From contig JALNYZ010000034.1 of NCBI GenBank assembly GCA_023229575.1, positions 1 through 41,220 on the forward strand: a DNA stretch of 41,220 nucleotides, written 5' to 3'. The notes beneath the pieces were generated by a model. That model was not told the origin of the DNA. It saw only the letters and a program-made list of their open reading frames with translations, and ran no database searches. Shown here in pieces: positions 33,947 through 41,220 of the stretch. The position numbers and the translations under genes are program-made. The first letter of the stretch is position 1. Every line of letters starts with the position of its first letter. The stretch comes from Prolixibacteraceae bacterium. GTDB taxonomy: Bacteria > Bacteroidota > Bacteroidia > Bacteroidales > Prolixibacteraceae.

Positions 33947-35059
33947 ATGAAAAAATTTTTGAAAATTTTTGGACTTAGTTTAATAGCCATCCTGTTCATT
34001 GGGACACTGGTTTTTTTGTACAAAAAATCCCAGAAGAAACCTGATCAATTCGAAATAAAGAGTGGATCGATCAACAACATCATTAAGAAGACGGTTGCAA
34101 CCGGAACGGTACAACCCAGAAAAGAGATTGAAATCAAACCTCAGGTATCAGGAATCGTTGAGAAGGTTTACCTCGAGGCCGGACAGATGGTCCATAAAAA
34201 CGATGTGATGGCGCAGATCAACATCATACCTGATATGGTCATCCTTAACAATGCCGAATCGCGCGTAAAGAGATCGCAACTCAACTACGAGGATGCCAAA
34301 ATCGATTACGAACGCCAGACGACGCTGTTCGAGAAAAAAGTAATCTCAAAAGAGGAGTACCAAAAAATAAGGTTAGCCTACAACTCTGCCCACGAAGAGG
34401 TCGAAGCGGCCGAAAATAACCTGGAACTGATTCGGAAAGGGGTTACAAAGAGTTCAGCCAAGACCACCAATACCCTGATCCGCTCGACCATCGACGGAAT
34501 GGTACTTGATGTGCCGGTAAAAGAGGGCTTCTCTGTAATTCAGGCCAATACCTTCAATGCAGGAACGACCATCGCCATTGTCGCCGACATGAACGACATG
34601 ATTTTTCTTGGGAAAGTGGATGAAACAGAAGTTGGGAAGATCAAGGAGGGGATGAACATTGAGCTCACAATCGGCGCCATTGACAACCAAAAATTTAATG
34701 CCGTGTTGAAATATATCGCCCCGAAAGGGAAAGTGGAGAATGGCGCCATCCAGTTCGAGATCAAGGCAGACGTACTGCTGAAGAAGGATCAGTTCATCCG
34801 TTCCGGCTACAGCGCAAATGCCAACATCGTCCTCGACCGTCGTGATAGTGTCCTGACGATTCCTGAAGGATTGTTGAAATTTGCCCATGATACTGCCTTC
34901 GTTGAGATTGAGAAAGCCAAGGATCTGTATGAAAAGCGTTTTGTGAAGACTGGATTGTCAGATGGTATCAACATAGAGATTTTGTCAGGGCTTAAGAAAG
35001 AGGATAAAATCAAAGGGAACCTGATTGACCCGAAGAAGAAACCGGAAGAAAAGAAGTAG
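33947..35059 (+). CDS. HlyD/MacA-type periplasmic adaptor protein
   Basis: The 370-residue product has an N-terminal membrane anchor (about 5-26), a lipoyl/barrel half VSGIVEKVYLEAGQMV (67-82), a coiled-coil hairpin (about 98-165), the second lipoyl half near 180-195 and a beta-barrel domain. It ends in a Lys/Glu-rich tail (KKKPEEKK). It links the inner-membrane permeases to the TolC-type channel. The gene lies 144 bases after the second permease, with the repeat tract between. Confidence 0.92.
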   Translation: MKKFLKIFGLSLIAILFIGTLVFLYKKSQKKPDQFEIKSGSINNIIKKTVATGTVQPRKEIEIKPQVSGIVEKVYLEAGQMVHKNDVMAQINIIPDMVILNNAESRVKRSQLNYEDAKIDYERQTTLFEKKVISKEEYQKIRLAYNSAHEEVEAAENNLELIRKGVTKSSAKTTNTLIRSTIDGMVLDVPVKEGFSVIQANTFNAGTTIAIVADMNDMIFLGKVDETEVGKIKEGMNIELTIGAIDNQKFNAVLKYIAPKGKVENGAIQFEIKADVLLKKDQFIRSGYSANANIVLDRRDSVLTIPEGLLKFAHDTAFVEIEKAKDLYEKRFVKTGLSDGINIEILSGLKKEDKIKGNLIDPKKKPEEKK

Positions 35060-35112
35060 ATCTTCGTGATTAACAGAGAAAAGCGGTAACTTAGTATAAA
35101 ATTATTGAAATC

Positions 35113-36450
35113 ATGATACGAACCATTTTTACCCTCGCCTATCTGCTGCTGTTGGCGCTCTTTGCTTCACTGCATGCGCAGGAGTTGTGGACGCTGGATA
35201 AATGCATCAATTATGCCCACGACAACAATATACAGATCAAGCAGAGCACTTTGAACACCCAGTACCAACTGAATATGCTCAAGGAGAAAAAGAACTCACG
35301 ACTGCCAAATCTGAACGGACAGGTTTCAGAGAACCTTAATTTTGGCCGGTCACTTACTTATGAGAATACCTATCAGAATGTCAATTCTTCGCAGACAGAT
35401 TTTGGATTGGGTACCCAACTAACCGTTTTCCAGGGGATGCAGATCAACAATGCCGTCAAGAAAACAGAGTTTGATCTGAAGGCAAGTTTTGAAGATCTGG
35501 CTAAAGCAAAAGATGACCTGTCGCTCAATATTGCCTCCACCTTTCTCGAAATACTTTTCGCGAAAGAGCTGGTGAAGGTATCGGAAGATCAGATTCTGAT
35601 TACCAATCAGCAGCTGAAACAATCTCAGGAAAAGGTGAATGCCGGTAGTCTGGCAAGTGGCGCCCTGCTTGAAATTGAGGCACAGGCAGCCAGGGAAGAG
35701 TTGAACATTGTAGATGCCAAAAACCAGCTTCAGCTAGCAAAATTGAAATTGGCCCAGATGCTTGAGCTGGTTTTTACCGATAAATTTGATGTGGAAATCC
35801 CCATATTGCCGGAGGTTGGTGCGCAGTCATCCGTGACCAATTCGCAGGATGTTTACCTGACTGCTTTGAAACAAAGACCTGAGATCAGGGGAGCCGAATA
35901 CCGGTATCAGAGTACCGAGATGCAACTGAAGATGGCCGAGGGAGTTTTTTACCCAACTATCTCCTTTTATGCGAACTATTACAACAACTATAACAACAAG
36001 TACAAAGATATAACGGGAACCAGCATCAGTTTCGGGGATCAGCTCAGTAACAACCAACGAAAGGGTTTGGGGTTGCAGATGAATATTCCGATCTTCAATC
36101 GTTTTTTCACCAAACTGCAAGTTGATAATGCGAAAATACAGATGTTGAATACACAACTTGACCTGGAAGGTACCAAAAAAGTTCTAAGGCAGGAGATTGA
36201 AACTGCACAGACAACTGCGATAACTTCCTTCAACCGTTTCAAATCGACTGAAAAGGCGGTCTCATCCATGCAAGAGGCGTTCCGTTATTCTGAGGAGAAA
36301 TTTAATGTTGGCATGGTCAATGCTGTGGATTACAATTTGGCCAAAACCAACCTGTTAAAGGCCTCTTCCGACCTGCTTCGCGCCAAATATGAGTTTATTT
36401 TCAGATCCAAGATCCTGGACTTTTACCGGGGGATTCCGATTACATTATAA
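35113..36450 (+). CDS. TolC-family outer membrane efflux protein
   Basis: The 445-residue product has a signal peptide (1 to about 22, cleavage near LHAQ-E) and begins LWTLDKCINYAHDNN, the typical TolC-family start. Two structural repeats of long helices follow (coiled-coil rich, about 95-230 and 320-440), with a beta segment in the middle region FYPTISFYANYYNNYNNKY. It is the outer-membrane exit of the pump. It is followed by a strong bidirectional terminator, so it ends the operon. Confidence 0.93.
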   Translation: MIRTIFTLAYLLLLALFASLHAQELWTLDKCINYAHDNNIQIKQSTLNTQYQLNMLKEKKNSRLPNLNGQVSENLNFGRSLTYENTYQNVNSSQTDFGLGTQLTVFQGMQINNAVKKTEFDLKASFEDLAKAKDDLSLNIASTFLEILFAKELVKVSEDQILITNQQLKQSQEKVNAGSLASGALLEIEAQAAREELNIVDAKNQLQLAKLKLAQMLELVFTDKFDVEIPILPEVGAQSSVTNSQDVYLTALKQRPEIRGAEYRYQSTEMQLKMAEGVFYPTISFYANYYNNYNNKYKDITGTSISFGDQLSNNQRKGLGLQMNIPIFNRFFTKLQVDNAKIQMLNTQLDLEGTKKVLRQEIETAQTTAITSFNRFKSTEKAVSSMQEAFRYSEEKFNVGMVNAVDYNLAKTNLLKASSDLLRAKYEFIFRSKILDFYRGIPITL

Positions 36451-36471
36451 GACCCAGGGTATTCCTGTTTC

Positions 36472-36514
36472 ATACAAAGACCGCAAAGAATTTAGAACTT
36501 TGCGGTCTTTGTAT
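36472..36514. terminator. Bidirectional intrinsic terminator (17-bp perfect stem)
   Basis: The arms ATACAAAGACCGCAAAG (36472-36488) and CTTTGCGGTCTTTGTAT (36498-36514) surround a 9-base loop and are followed by TTT. It lies between the convergent TolC gene (+) and DUF2442 gene (-), 21 and 8 bases from their stops, and can serve both. Confidence 0.85.
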
Positions 36515-36522
36515 TTTGAAAA

Positions 36523-36969
36523 CTACAACTTTACAGCTAAAAGCTCTTTGCCAAGTTGATGCAAAGCCGCTTCGATTTGCTTTTTATTTTTGGTTCCCGG
36601 CTTCTTTTCGTTGCATACATAGCTCGCCAGAAGACTTCGATTAATTTTAACCAGTTCGGCAAATCTCGTAATGTTAAGCGCCGGAAACTGGCCGAACACA
36701 CGTGACACTTCGTTTTCCTGCTTTTCTATCTCGTCCTTGTTGAACGTATAAAAACCTTCGAGACTTAAATCCTCATCCAATTCCGGCCAATGAATAGAAT
36801 CACCCCAACTGCTTAACTCATATCTTGCACGTTGTTCGGGGGTTGCATTCCATAGCCTGTCGAACCAACGCAGTGGATGACTTTTTTGTGTTCCATCATT
36901 TGTAAGGATGTAGATGTTTTCGTCATCAAACCATACTTTTTCTATTTTCAAATTACTCTGCTTTTCCAT
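36523..36969 (-). CDS. DUF2442 protein with C-terminal helix-turn-helix
   Basis: From the ATG at 36969 it has 148 residues. The N-terminal half (about 5-72) matches DUF2442: IYILTNDGTQKSHPLRWFDRL, then WPELDEDLSLEGFY. The C-terminal half (about 95-140, RFAELVKINRSLLASYVCNEKKPG) looks like an XRE-type helix-turn-helix. It overlaps the DUF4160 stop by 17 bases, a pairing found repeatedly in bacterial genomes and resembling toxin-antitoxin architecture. The function is unproven; self-repression is a guess supported by the palindrome upstream. Confidence 0.85.
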   Translation of the reverse strand: MEKQSNLKIEKVWFDDENIYILTNDGTQKSHPLRWFDRLWNATPEQRARYELSSWGDSIHWPELDEDLSLEGFYTFNKDEIEKQENEVSRVFGQFPALNITRFAELVKINRSLLASYVCNEKKPGTKNKKQIEAALHQLGKELLAVKL

Positions 36970-37195
36970 GAAATACCTCCCATGCTTTAATAATGGTTGT
37001 TTCGTTTTCTTCAATAACGGCTTCTGCCAGTTTTATGTCAGAGGACTTTAATCCTTTGTTTGACAATAATTTTACTTTTGGTGAAACTTGAAATTTGGCT
37101 CTTCCATCTGCATTCTGAACGTGTATATGTATGGGCAAATGCTCATTGGCAAAAAAGAAAAAGCGCATTCCAAATATTCTGAAAACCTCTGGCAT
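36953..37195 (-). CDS. DUF4160 protein
   Basis: The 80-residue product MPEVFRIFGMRFFFFANEHLPIHIHV (given in parts: MPEVFRIFG, then FFFFANEHLPIHIHV) shows the DUF4160 pattern with the conserved His-x-His near residue 23. The ATG at 37195 was chosen over one 24 bases upstream, because family members begin MPE and because the upstream ATG would sit at or before the expected transcription start. It is the first gene of a two-gene operon with the DUF2442 gene. The biochemical activity is unknown. Confidence 0.82.
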   Translation of the reverse strand: MPEVFRIFGMRFFFFANEHLPIHIHVQNADGRAKFQVSPKVKLLSNKGLKSSDIKLAEAVIEENETTIIKAWEVFHGKAE

Positions 37196-37221
37196 TGTGT
37201 CTTCAATTTTTTGTTTCACTA

Positions 37222-37229
37222 CAAATATA
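37222..37229 (-). promoter_or_regulatory. Candidate -7 promoter element (TATATTTG) of DUF4160/DUF2442
   Basis: On the minus strand TATATTTG fits TAnnTTTG and would start transcription near 37217, about 22 bases before the ATG at 37195. It overlaps the left end of the palindrome at 37227-37248. Confidence 0.5.
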
Positions 37230-37248
37230 GTAACAAATTTGTTACTAT
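37227..37248. promoter_or_regulatory. 22-bp perfect palindrome, operator-like
   Basis: The half-site ATAGTAACAAA is followed directly by its exact reverse complement TTTGTTACTAT. It covers the upstream edge of the -7 word and the spacer to the -33 region, where a dimeric repressor would block transcription. The DUF2442 protein, with its helix-turn-helix, is the obvious candidate. Confidence 0.6.
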
Positions 37249-37293
37249 TCGTCGTTTTTTTTTAACTTTTCATACCAATTTACAAATTTCAAC

Positions 37294-37482
37294 CACCGGA
37301 AGCGCAATGTACATCGCCAGATGTCGATTGACGCTAACCGGAAGCGCATGAAACATCGTCAGATGACCAATATCGATCACCGGAAGCCCTCTGACAGTCA
37401 CCGGATGCCCTTTGACAGCAACCGGAAGCGCATTGGCGGTTGCCGGAAGGCCTCTGAAGGTCACCGGAAGTGTATTGACAGA
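37294..37482 (+). repeat. 21-bp tandem repeat array, nine units
   Basis: Nine consecutive units of exactly 21 bases with no indel. The units mostly start (C/A)ACCGGAAGC and end TTGACAGT or a variant (e.g. unit 5 at 37378-37398, unit 6 at 37399-37419, unit 9 at 37462-37482). Units 2 and 4 are the most diverged (start CGCCAGATG, CGTCAGATG). The period keeps several frames open, giving seven-residue repeats on both strands. It lies between the DUF4160 promoter and the start of the pseudogene at 37502. Confidence 0.85.
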
Positions 37483-37501
37483 AAAAAATAGATTTTTGAT
37501 C

Positions 37502-38001
37502 ATGAACAAAAAACAGTTGAACAAATTCAGAATGTATGAGGCTGTCAATTTGGTTCTTGACACTCATTCAGAACAAGGAATGTCGAATTAAAGACCAAGG
37601 CCGATTACAAACCTTCAGAACTTAAAACCGCACCGGACTCCGTCTTGTTCGACATTGGGTAGCTGTTAATTGGATTGGCCCTTCCACTCAAAACAGATCT
37701 TGCCAAATACTTTGTTGGTGAAGCAGAGTTCACGAAGATGGAGCGTTTGCTTTCCGAATTCAAACTGGCTATTCCCAAACGCCGGGTTGCCATCTCCGTT
37801 TCAAAAGTCTCAACAGGGAATATCGACGGGGTTTTCAAGGCTCAGGATAAACTATTGAAAGATGAGTTGGATGCACTGGTTGAACCCTTCCAGTTTAGCC
37901 AGCCCGACTTTTTCAATGCCTATAAAAATGCCCGGAATATTGTGGATTACTCCGGGAGGGGCAAGGCTGCACCGGTAACTCCGGTGGTTAATCCCATTTA
38001 A
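37502..38001 (+). pseudogene. Decayed gene of an unnamed Bacteroidota hypothetical protein family
   Basis: An N-terminal piece of 29 codons (37502-37588, MNKKQLNKFRMYEAVNLVLD..) ends at a TAA. Another frame (about 37570-37659) reads ..KTKADYKPSELKTAPDSVL.. and stops at TAG 37660-37662. The same frame continues to 38001 with LIGLALPLKTDLAKYF, IPKRRVAISVSKVSTGNI, LLKDELDALVEPF and NARNIVDY. The pieces look like parts of one protein of about 200 residues known to me only as an unannotated Bacteroidota family; the middle N-terminal portion is missing. So I infer one internal deletion with frameshift and one nonsense codon (probably CAG to TAG). A TTG at 37675 could still allow a 108-residue fragment. 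Confidence 0.7.
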
Positions 38002-38048
38002 TTTCTGAGCCGGTGAATCTATACTGACCGGGTTATTCACACTGTTTA

Positions 38049-38087
38049 ATCAAAAAGGGCTTCACTTAAATGGAAGCCCTTTTTGAT
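38049..38087. terminator. Bidirectional intrinsic terminator (15-bp perfect stem)
   Basis: The arms ATCAAAAAGGGCTTC (38049-38063) and GAAGCCCTTTTTGAT (38073-38087) enclose a 9-base loop; the A/T ends supply U runs in both directions. It lies between the decayed gene (+) and hsdR (-). Confidence 0.85.
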
Positions 38088-38143
38088 GACTATTCGGATC
38101 AATTCAATTACAAGTTCGCAGGTAATTCTACAATAGCATCAGT

Positions 38144-41029
38144 TCATTGACCTGTAATCCCATTAATAAATGTATCCACAAAATTTAAAATCTTTTTTAA
38201 GATTCTGGCACCAACTTGTTTACGTTCCAATAGTGTTGGTTGCTCTCCTTCAAGCAATTCTAGTATCTCGTCCCGTAGCGGTTCCCTCTCAGCGTACAGG
38301 TAATCTTCAACCAGGGATTGTGTCTTTTCGGCTGATAGTTTTTCATCTTTTATCAGTTGATTAAAAGCCTTTTGTTGTTCTTCATTCCAAAATTTTTCAA
38401 ACTCTTGCGGAATGTCGTCAGTATCTTTAATCGCCGGTAAATTCGCTTGAATAAATTTCTCAATCAATTCACGTTTGCTACGTAAGTGGGCTTCCGTATT
38501 CAATAAATTAAAGATCTCCTTTTCGGTTTGCGAAACATCGGCTTTTACATTCGATTTCAGCTTTATGAGCAACTGGATGATGTAAGCGACATTAATTTCA
38601 TCGCGGTGTATCAATTCCAATTCAAAGTCCACATCTTCCAAAATCGAAACTTTCTCTTTCTGGTGATCGCTTTTTACCTTGTCGTAAAGGTCAAGGTATT
38701 TGCTTTTGAAATCTTCAAAAAGTTGCTCGCCCATTGCCAAATCCTGCCATTTAAAATCTGCAAAGGCAGTGAGGACATTTTTAATCCGCATCAGTTCTCT
38801 GAAAGCTTTGATAAATTCCAATTCATCGTTTTCAGTCTCTAAATCGTTTACACTGTTGACGGTTGGTGTGATTTTAAGCAATTCAATAAAATTGTCATTG
38901 AATCTCTTTACATACTCCTCATAAGGCTTCATGATAATCTCCTCAATAGCTTCTTTGTTGCTAAATAAGGTTATCGCTTCATCCGTTGCATTTTTAAGAT
39001 TGCGAAAAACAACTATATTACCCTGCGATTTTTGTTCGTTCAGGATTCGGTTGGTGCGCGAATAGGCTTGTATCAGTCCGTGAAATTTCAGGTTTTTATC
39101 CACATACAAAGTGTTCAGCGGTGGACTGTCAAAGCCAGTCAGGTACATATTGACCACAAGCAGAATATCAATTTTCCGTTCTTTTACTTTCTTGGAAATA
39201 TCGTTGTAATAGTTGTAAAACGAAACGTTGTCTTTGGTTGAAAATTTTGTTCCGAACATTTTGTTGTAATGCTCAATATACTGGTCTAATTTTTCTCTGC
39301 TGTGCTGGTGCAATCCATATAAAACTTTAGGATCTTCCGAAATTGATAACTCCTCCGGAATAAATCCATTGGCATCGGCATCTTCTTCATTGGCAGCATA
39401 GCTAAAAATGGTGGCTATGTTCAAATTGTGTTTGCCTTCCTCTTTTTTCTTTTGGAAAATATCGTAATATTTGATCAGCGTATCAATGCTGCCTACACAA
39501 AACATAGCGGTAAATTCCTTGCTGTGCGTTTTGCGGTGGTGATGGGCTAAAATATAATCGGCAATCTTCTCTATGCGTTTGGGCGACTCCATTAACTCTT
39601 TGGTGTCGATGTCTTCAACCTCAATATCAATTTCGGTCGCAGTATCTTTCCTTTTATATCGACCCACATACTCAACCGAAAATTTTAAGACATTTTCGTC
39701 TCTTATGGCATCCGTAATTACATATTTATGCAGGCAATCTTCAAACAGATCTTTGGTTGTACGTTTGCCCAACTCATTTTTATTTGAATTGTCAGCAAAT
39801 ATGGGTGTACCGGTAAAACCAAACATTTGGCAATTGTTGAAGAACTCCCTGATACGTTTGTGTGTTTCTCCAAACTGGCTTCGGTGACATTCGTCAAAAA
39901 TGAAAATAACCCGTTTGTCTTTCAATTCAGCCATTTTGCTTTCATACTTCAATTTGCTAATGGCCGTATTTAGCTTTTGTATGGTGGTTACAATTAGTTT
40001 TGAATTTTTGGATTCACCTTTTTTGTTAACGTAAGTTCCTATAAACTGCTTGACTAAATTGTTGGTATTATCTGTCCCATCAATACAACCATCGCTAAAG
40101 CTGTTGAATTCTTTGGTGGTTTGATAGTCCAAATCTTTACGGTCGACCACGAAAACCACTTTTTCAACTTTGGGTAAACCTGTCAGAATTTGACTGGTTT
40201 TAAATGAGGTAAGTGTTTTACCTGAACCCGTAGTGTGCCAGATATAGCCATTGCTTCGGCTGTGCATCACCTTGTCGACAAGGGCTTCAACGGCAAAGTA
40301 CTGGTAGGGACGAAGTACCATCAATATTTTTTGGGTTTCGTTCAGTACAATGTATTTGCAGATCATTTTCGAGATATGACAAGGCTCCAGGAATTCGCCG
40401 GTAAAACCGTTCAGAATATTGGTAAGTCGTTTGTTTTCCTTGTCTGTCCAGTAAAAGGTTTGCTTGAATGATTGAAACCTGTTGTTGGCGTAATATTTTG
40501 TATTTACTCCGTTGCTGATTACAAAAACCTGAATGTACTGATACAAACCTGAATTCGCCCCGAATGAATGACGTTGATAGCGGTTGATTTGGTTAAATGC
40601 TTCTTTCAGTTCAAGCCCCCTGCGTTTGAGTTCTATCTGAACCAAGGGTAATCCGTTGATAAGCAATGTAACATCGTAACGGTTTTTGTATTTACCTTCC
40701 ATCGTTACCTGGTGCGTTACCTGAAACCGGTTTTGGCACCAATGGTCGGTTTGGATAAACTCAAAGTAGAGATTGTCTCCGTTGTCCCTAACAATATGCT
40801 GTTTCTCCCGTAGCGTTTTCGCTTTTTCGAATACCGAACCCTTGCTCAGAATATTCAGCACTTTTTCAAATTCCTGATCTGTAAACCGGATGCTGTTGTG
40901 TTTCTCCAACTGACTTTTAAGATTGGCAATCAACTCCTTTTCGTCTTTGAGAAGCACCAAACCATAATTCAGCTTTTTCAGTTGCTCAACCAGTTGTTCT
41001 TCCAATATTTGTTCGGGTTGTATGGCCAT
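38144..41029 (-). CDS. hsdR: Type I restriction-modification system, restriction subunit HsdR
   Basis: The 961-residue product has an N-terminal PD-(D/E)xK nuclease domain (D119, E133, K135 in RYDVTLL and VQIELKRRG). Two RecA-like helicase domains follow: Walker A TGSGKT (267-272), FDECHRSQFG with DECH at 379-382, GFTGTPI (404-410) and QAYSRTNRI in the second domain. A helical C-terminal domain would contact the methylase core. It translocates DNA and cuts non-methylated foreign DNA together with HsdM and HsdS, which are not in this window. The gene seems intact. Confidence 0.95.
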   Translation of the reverse strand: MAIQPEQILEEQLVEQLKKLNYGLVLLKDEKELIANLKSQLEKHNSIRFTDQEFEKVLNILSKGSVFEKAKTLREKQHIVRDNGDNLYFEFIQTDHWCQNRFQVTHQVTMEGKYKNRYDVTLLINGLPLVQIELKRRGLELKEAFNQINRYQRHSFGANSGLYQYIQVFVISNGVNTKYYANNRFQSFKQTFYWTDKENKRLTNILNGFTGEFLEPCHISKMICKYIVLNETQKILMVLRPYQYFAVEALVDKVMHSRSNGYIWHTTGSGKTLTSFKTSQILTGLPKVEKVVFVVDRKDLDYQTTKEFNSFSDGCIDGTDNTNNLVKQFIGTYVNKKGESKNSKLIVTTIQKLNTAISKLKYESKMAELKDKRVIFIFDECHRSQFGETHKRIREFFNNCQMFGFTGTPIFADNSNKNELGKRTTKDLFEDCLHKYVITDAIRDENVLKFSVEYVGRYKRKDTATEIDIEVEDIDTKELMESPKRIEKIADYILAHHHRKTHSKEFTAMFCVGSIDTLIKYYDIFQKKKEEGKHNLNIATIFSYAANEEDADANGFIPEELSISEDPKVLYGLHQHSREKLDQYIEHYNKMFGTKFSTKDNVSFYNYYNDISKKVKERKIDILLVVNMYLTGFDSPPLNTLYVDKNLKFHGLIQAYSRTNRILNEQKSQGNIVVFRNLKNATDEAITLFSNKEAIEEIIMKPYEEYVKRFNDNFIELLKITPTVNSVNDLETENDELEFIKAFRELMRIKNVLTAFADFKWQDLAMGEQLFEDFKSKYLDLYDKVKSDHQKEKVSILEDVDFELELIHRDEINVAYIIQLLIKLKSNVKADVSQTEKEIFNLLNTEAHLRSKRELIEKFIQANLPAIKDTDDIPQEFEKFWNEEQQKAFNQLIKDEKLSAEKTQSLVEDYLYAEREPLRDEILELLEGEQPTLLERKQVGARILKKILNFVDTFINGITGQ

Positions 41030-41220
41030 TTCAGGTTAATTTGTAATTATTCGCTGCATTTTTACCCCAATTGTTGCAATTCTACTAATATACATTGACC
41101 ATCTCCCGAAAAATGGGTTGAAAAAATCTGCAACCCAGTTGTACCGGGGCTTTAAAGATGTTTATATATGAGGAAAGCTGGTTTAAAAATGTTATTTTTA
41201 TTGTGCAATCAAAAGCAAAC
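41030..41220. other. Right-edge non-coding stretch upstream of hsdR
   Basis: This A+T-rich stretch has no open frame of note and no TAnnTTTG word on the minus strand. If hsdM and hsdS exist upstream, they lie beyond the edge with a spacer of at least 190 bases. Confidence 0.5.

Noticed and set aside
37294..37482. Possible CRISPR array
   Set aside because: The units are contiguous 21-mers without unique spacers, and no cas gene is present.
37270..37567. Two minus-strand open frames (about 97 and 77 codons) across the 21-bp array
   Set aside because: They are kept open by the 21-base period, and their N-terminal parts are antisense to the decayed gene. No credible independent coding evidence.

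Overview
The window looks like a chromosomal segment of a Bacteroidota bacterium, probably Bacteroidales or Marinilabiliales. Grounds: TAnnTTTG-type promoter words, a SUF operon in the order sufB-C-D-S-E-DUF59, a GSCFA-family protein, a YfhO-family membrane protein, a cytoplasmic alpha-glucan cluster with GH57, GT4 and debranching enzyme, and abundant dispersed intergenic repeats. It is gene-dense (34 protein-coding loci, one of them a pseudogene). I see no rRNA, tRNA or CRISPR.

Layout. 222-5292: YfhO membrane protein (-), then a polysaccharide flippase and a GT2 glycosyltransferase (+). 5293-6335: a small single-strand transposase (IS200/REP-associated type) embedded in three copies of a ~130 bp repeat. 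6336-10472 (-): methyltransferase, two GT4 glycosyltransferases and tsaB; together with the flippase and GT2 this is a surface-polysaccharide locus. 10659-11414: orphan LytTR response regulator (+). 11424-18832 (-): debranching enzyme -> GT4 glucan synthase-like -> GH57 amylase-like -> alpha-glucan phosphorylase, a glycogen/maltodextrin module. 18927-22854 (-): methyltransferase/SRPBCC/queG and alpha/beta hydrolase/GSCFA pairs, each with 4-nt stop/start overlaps. 23172-28970 (-): complete Fe-S assembly operon sufBCDSE plus a DUF59 gene. 29207-30256: thiL (+), bracketed by two near-identical short repeat arrays. 30462-36450 (+): a five-gene tripartite ABC efflux system (ATPase, two FtsX-type permeases, HlyD-type adaptor, TolC-type outer membrane protein) closed by a very strong bidirectional terminator. 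36523-37195 (-): a DUF4160/DUF2442 pair with a 22-bp perfect palindrome over its promoter. 37294-37482: nine units of a 21-bp tandem repeat. 37502-38001: a decayed gene (internal deletion, frameshift and a nonsense codon). 38144-41029 (-): hsdR, the restriction subunit of a type I R-M system.

The core genes belong to known families. The less ordinary content lies between genes. At least five unrelated families of short repeats occur, and most of them sit flush against, or overlap, the stop codon of the neighbouring gene. The strongest candidates for new biology are the transposase with its inverted/direct repeat trio, the 21-bp array next to a decaying gene, the operator-like palindrome in front of DUF4160/DUF2442, and a GH57 amylase-like protein with an apparently altered catalytic motif and a histone-like Lys/Ala/Pro tail. 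All family calls come from reading motifs by eye; no database search was run.
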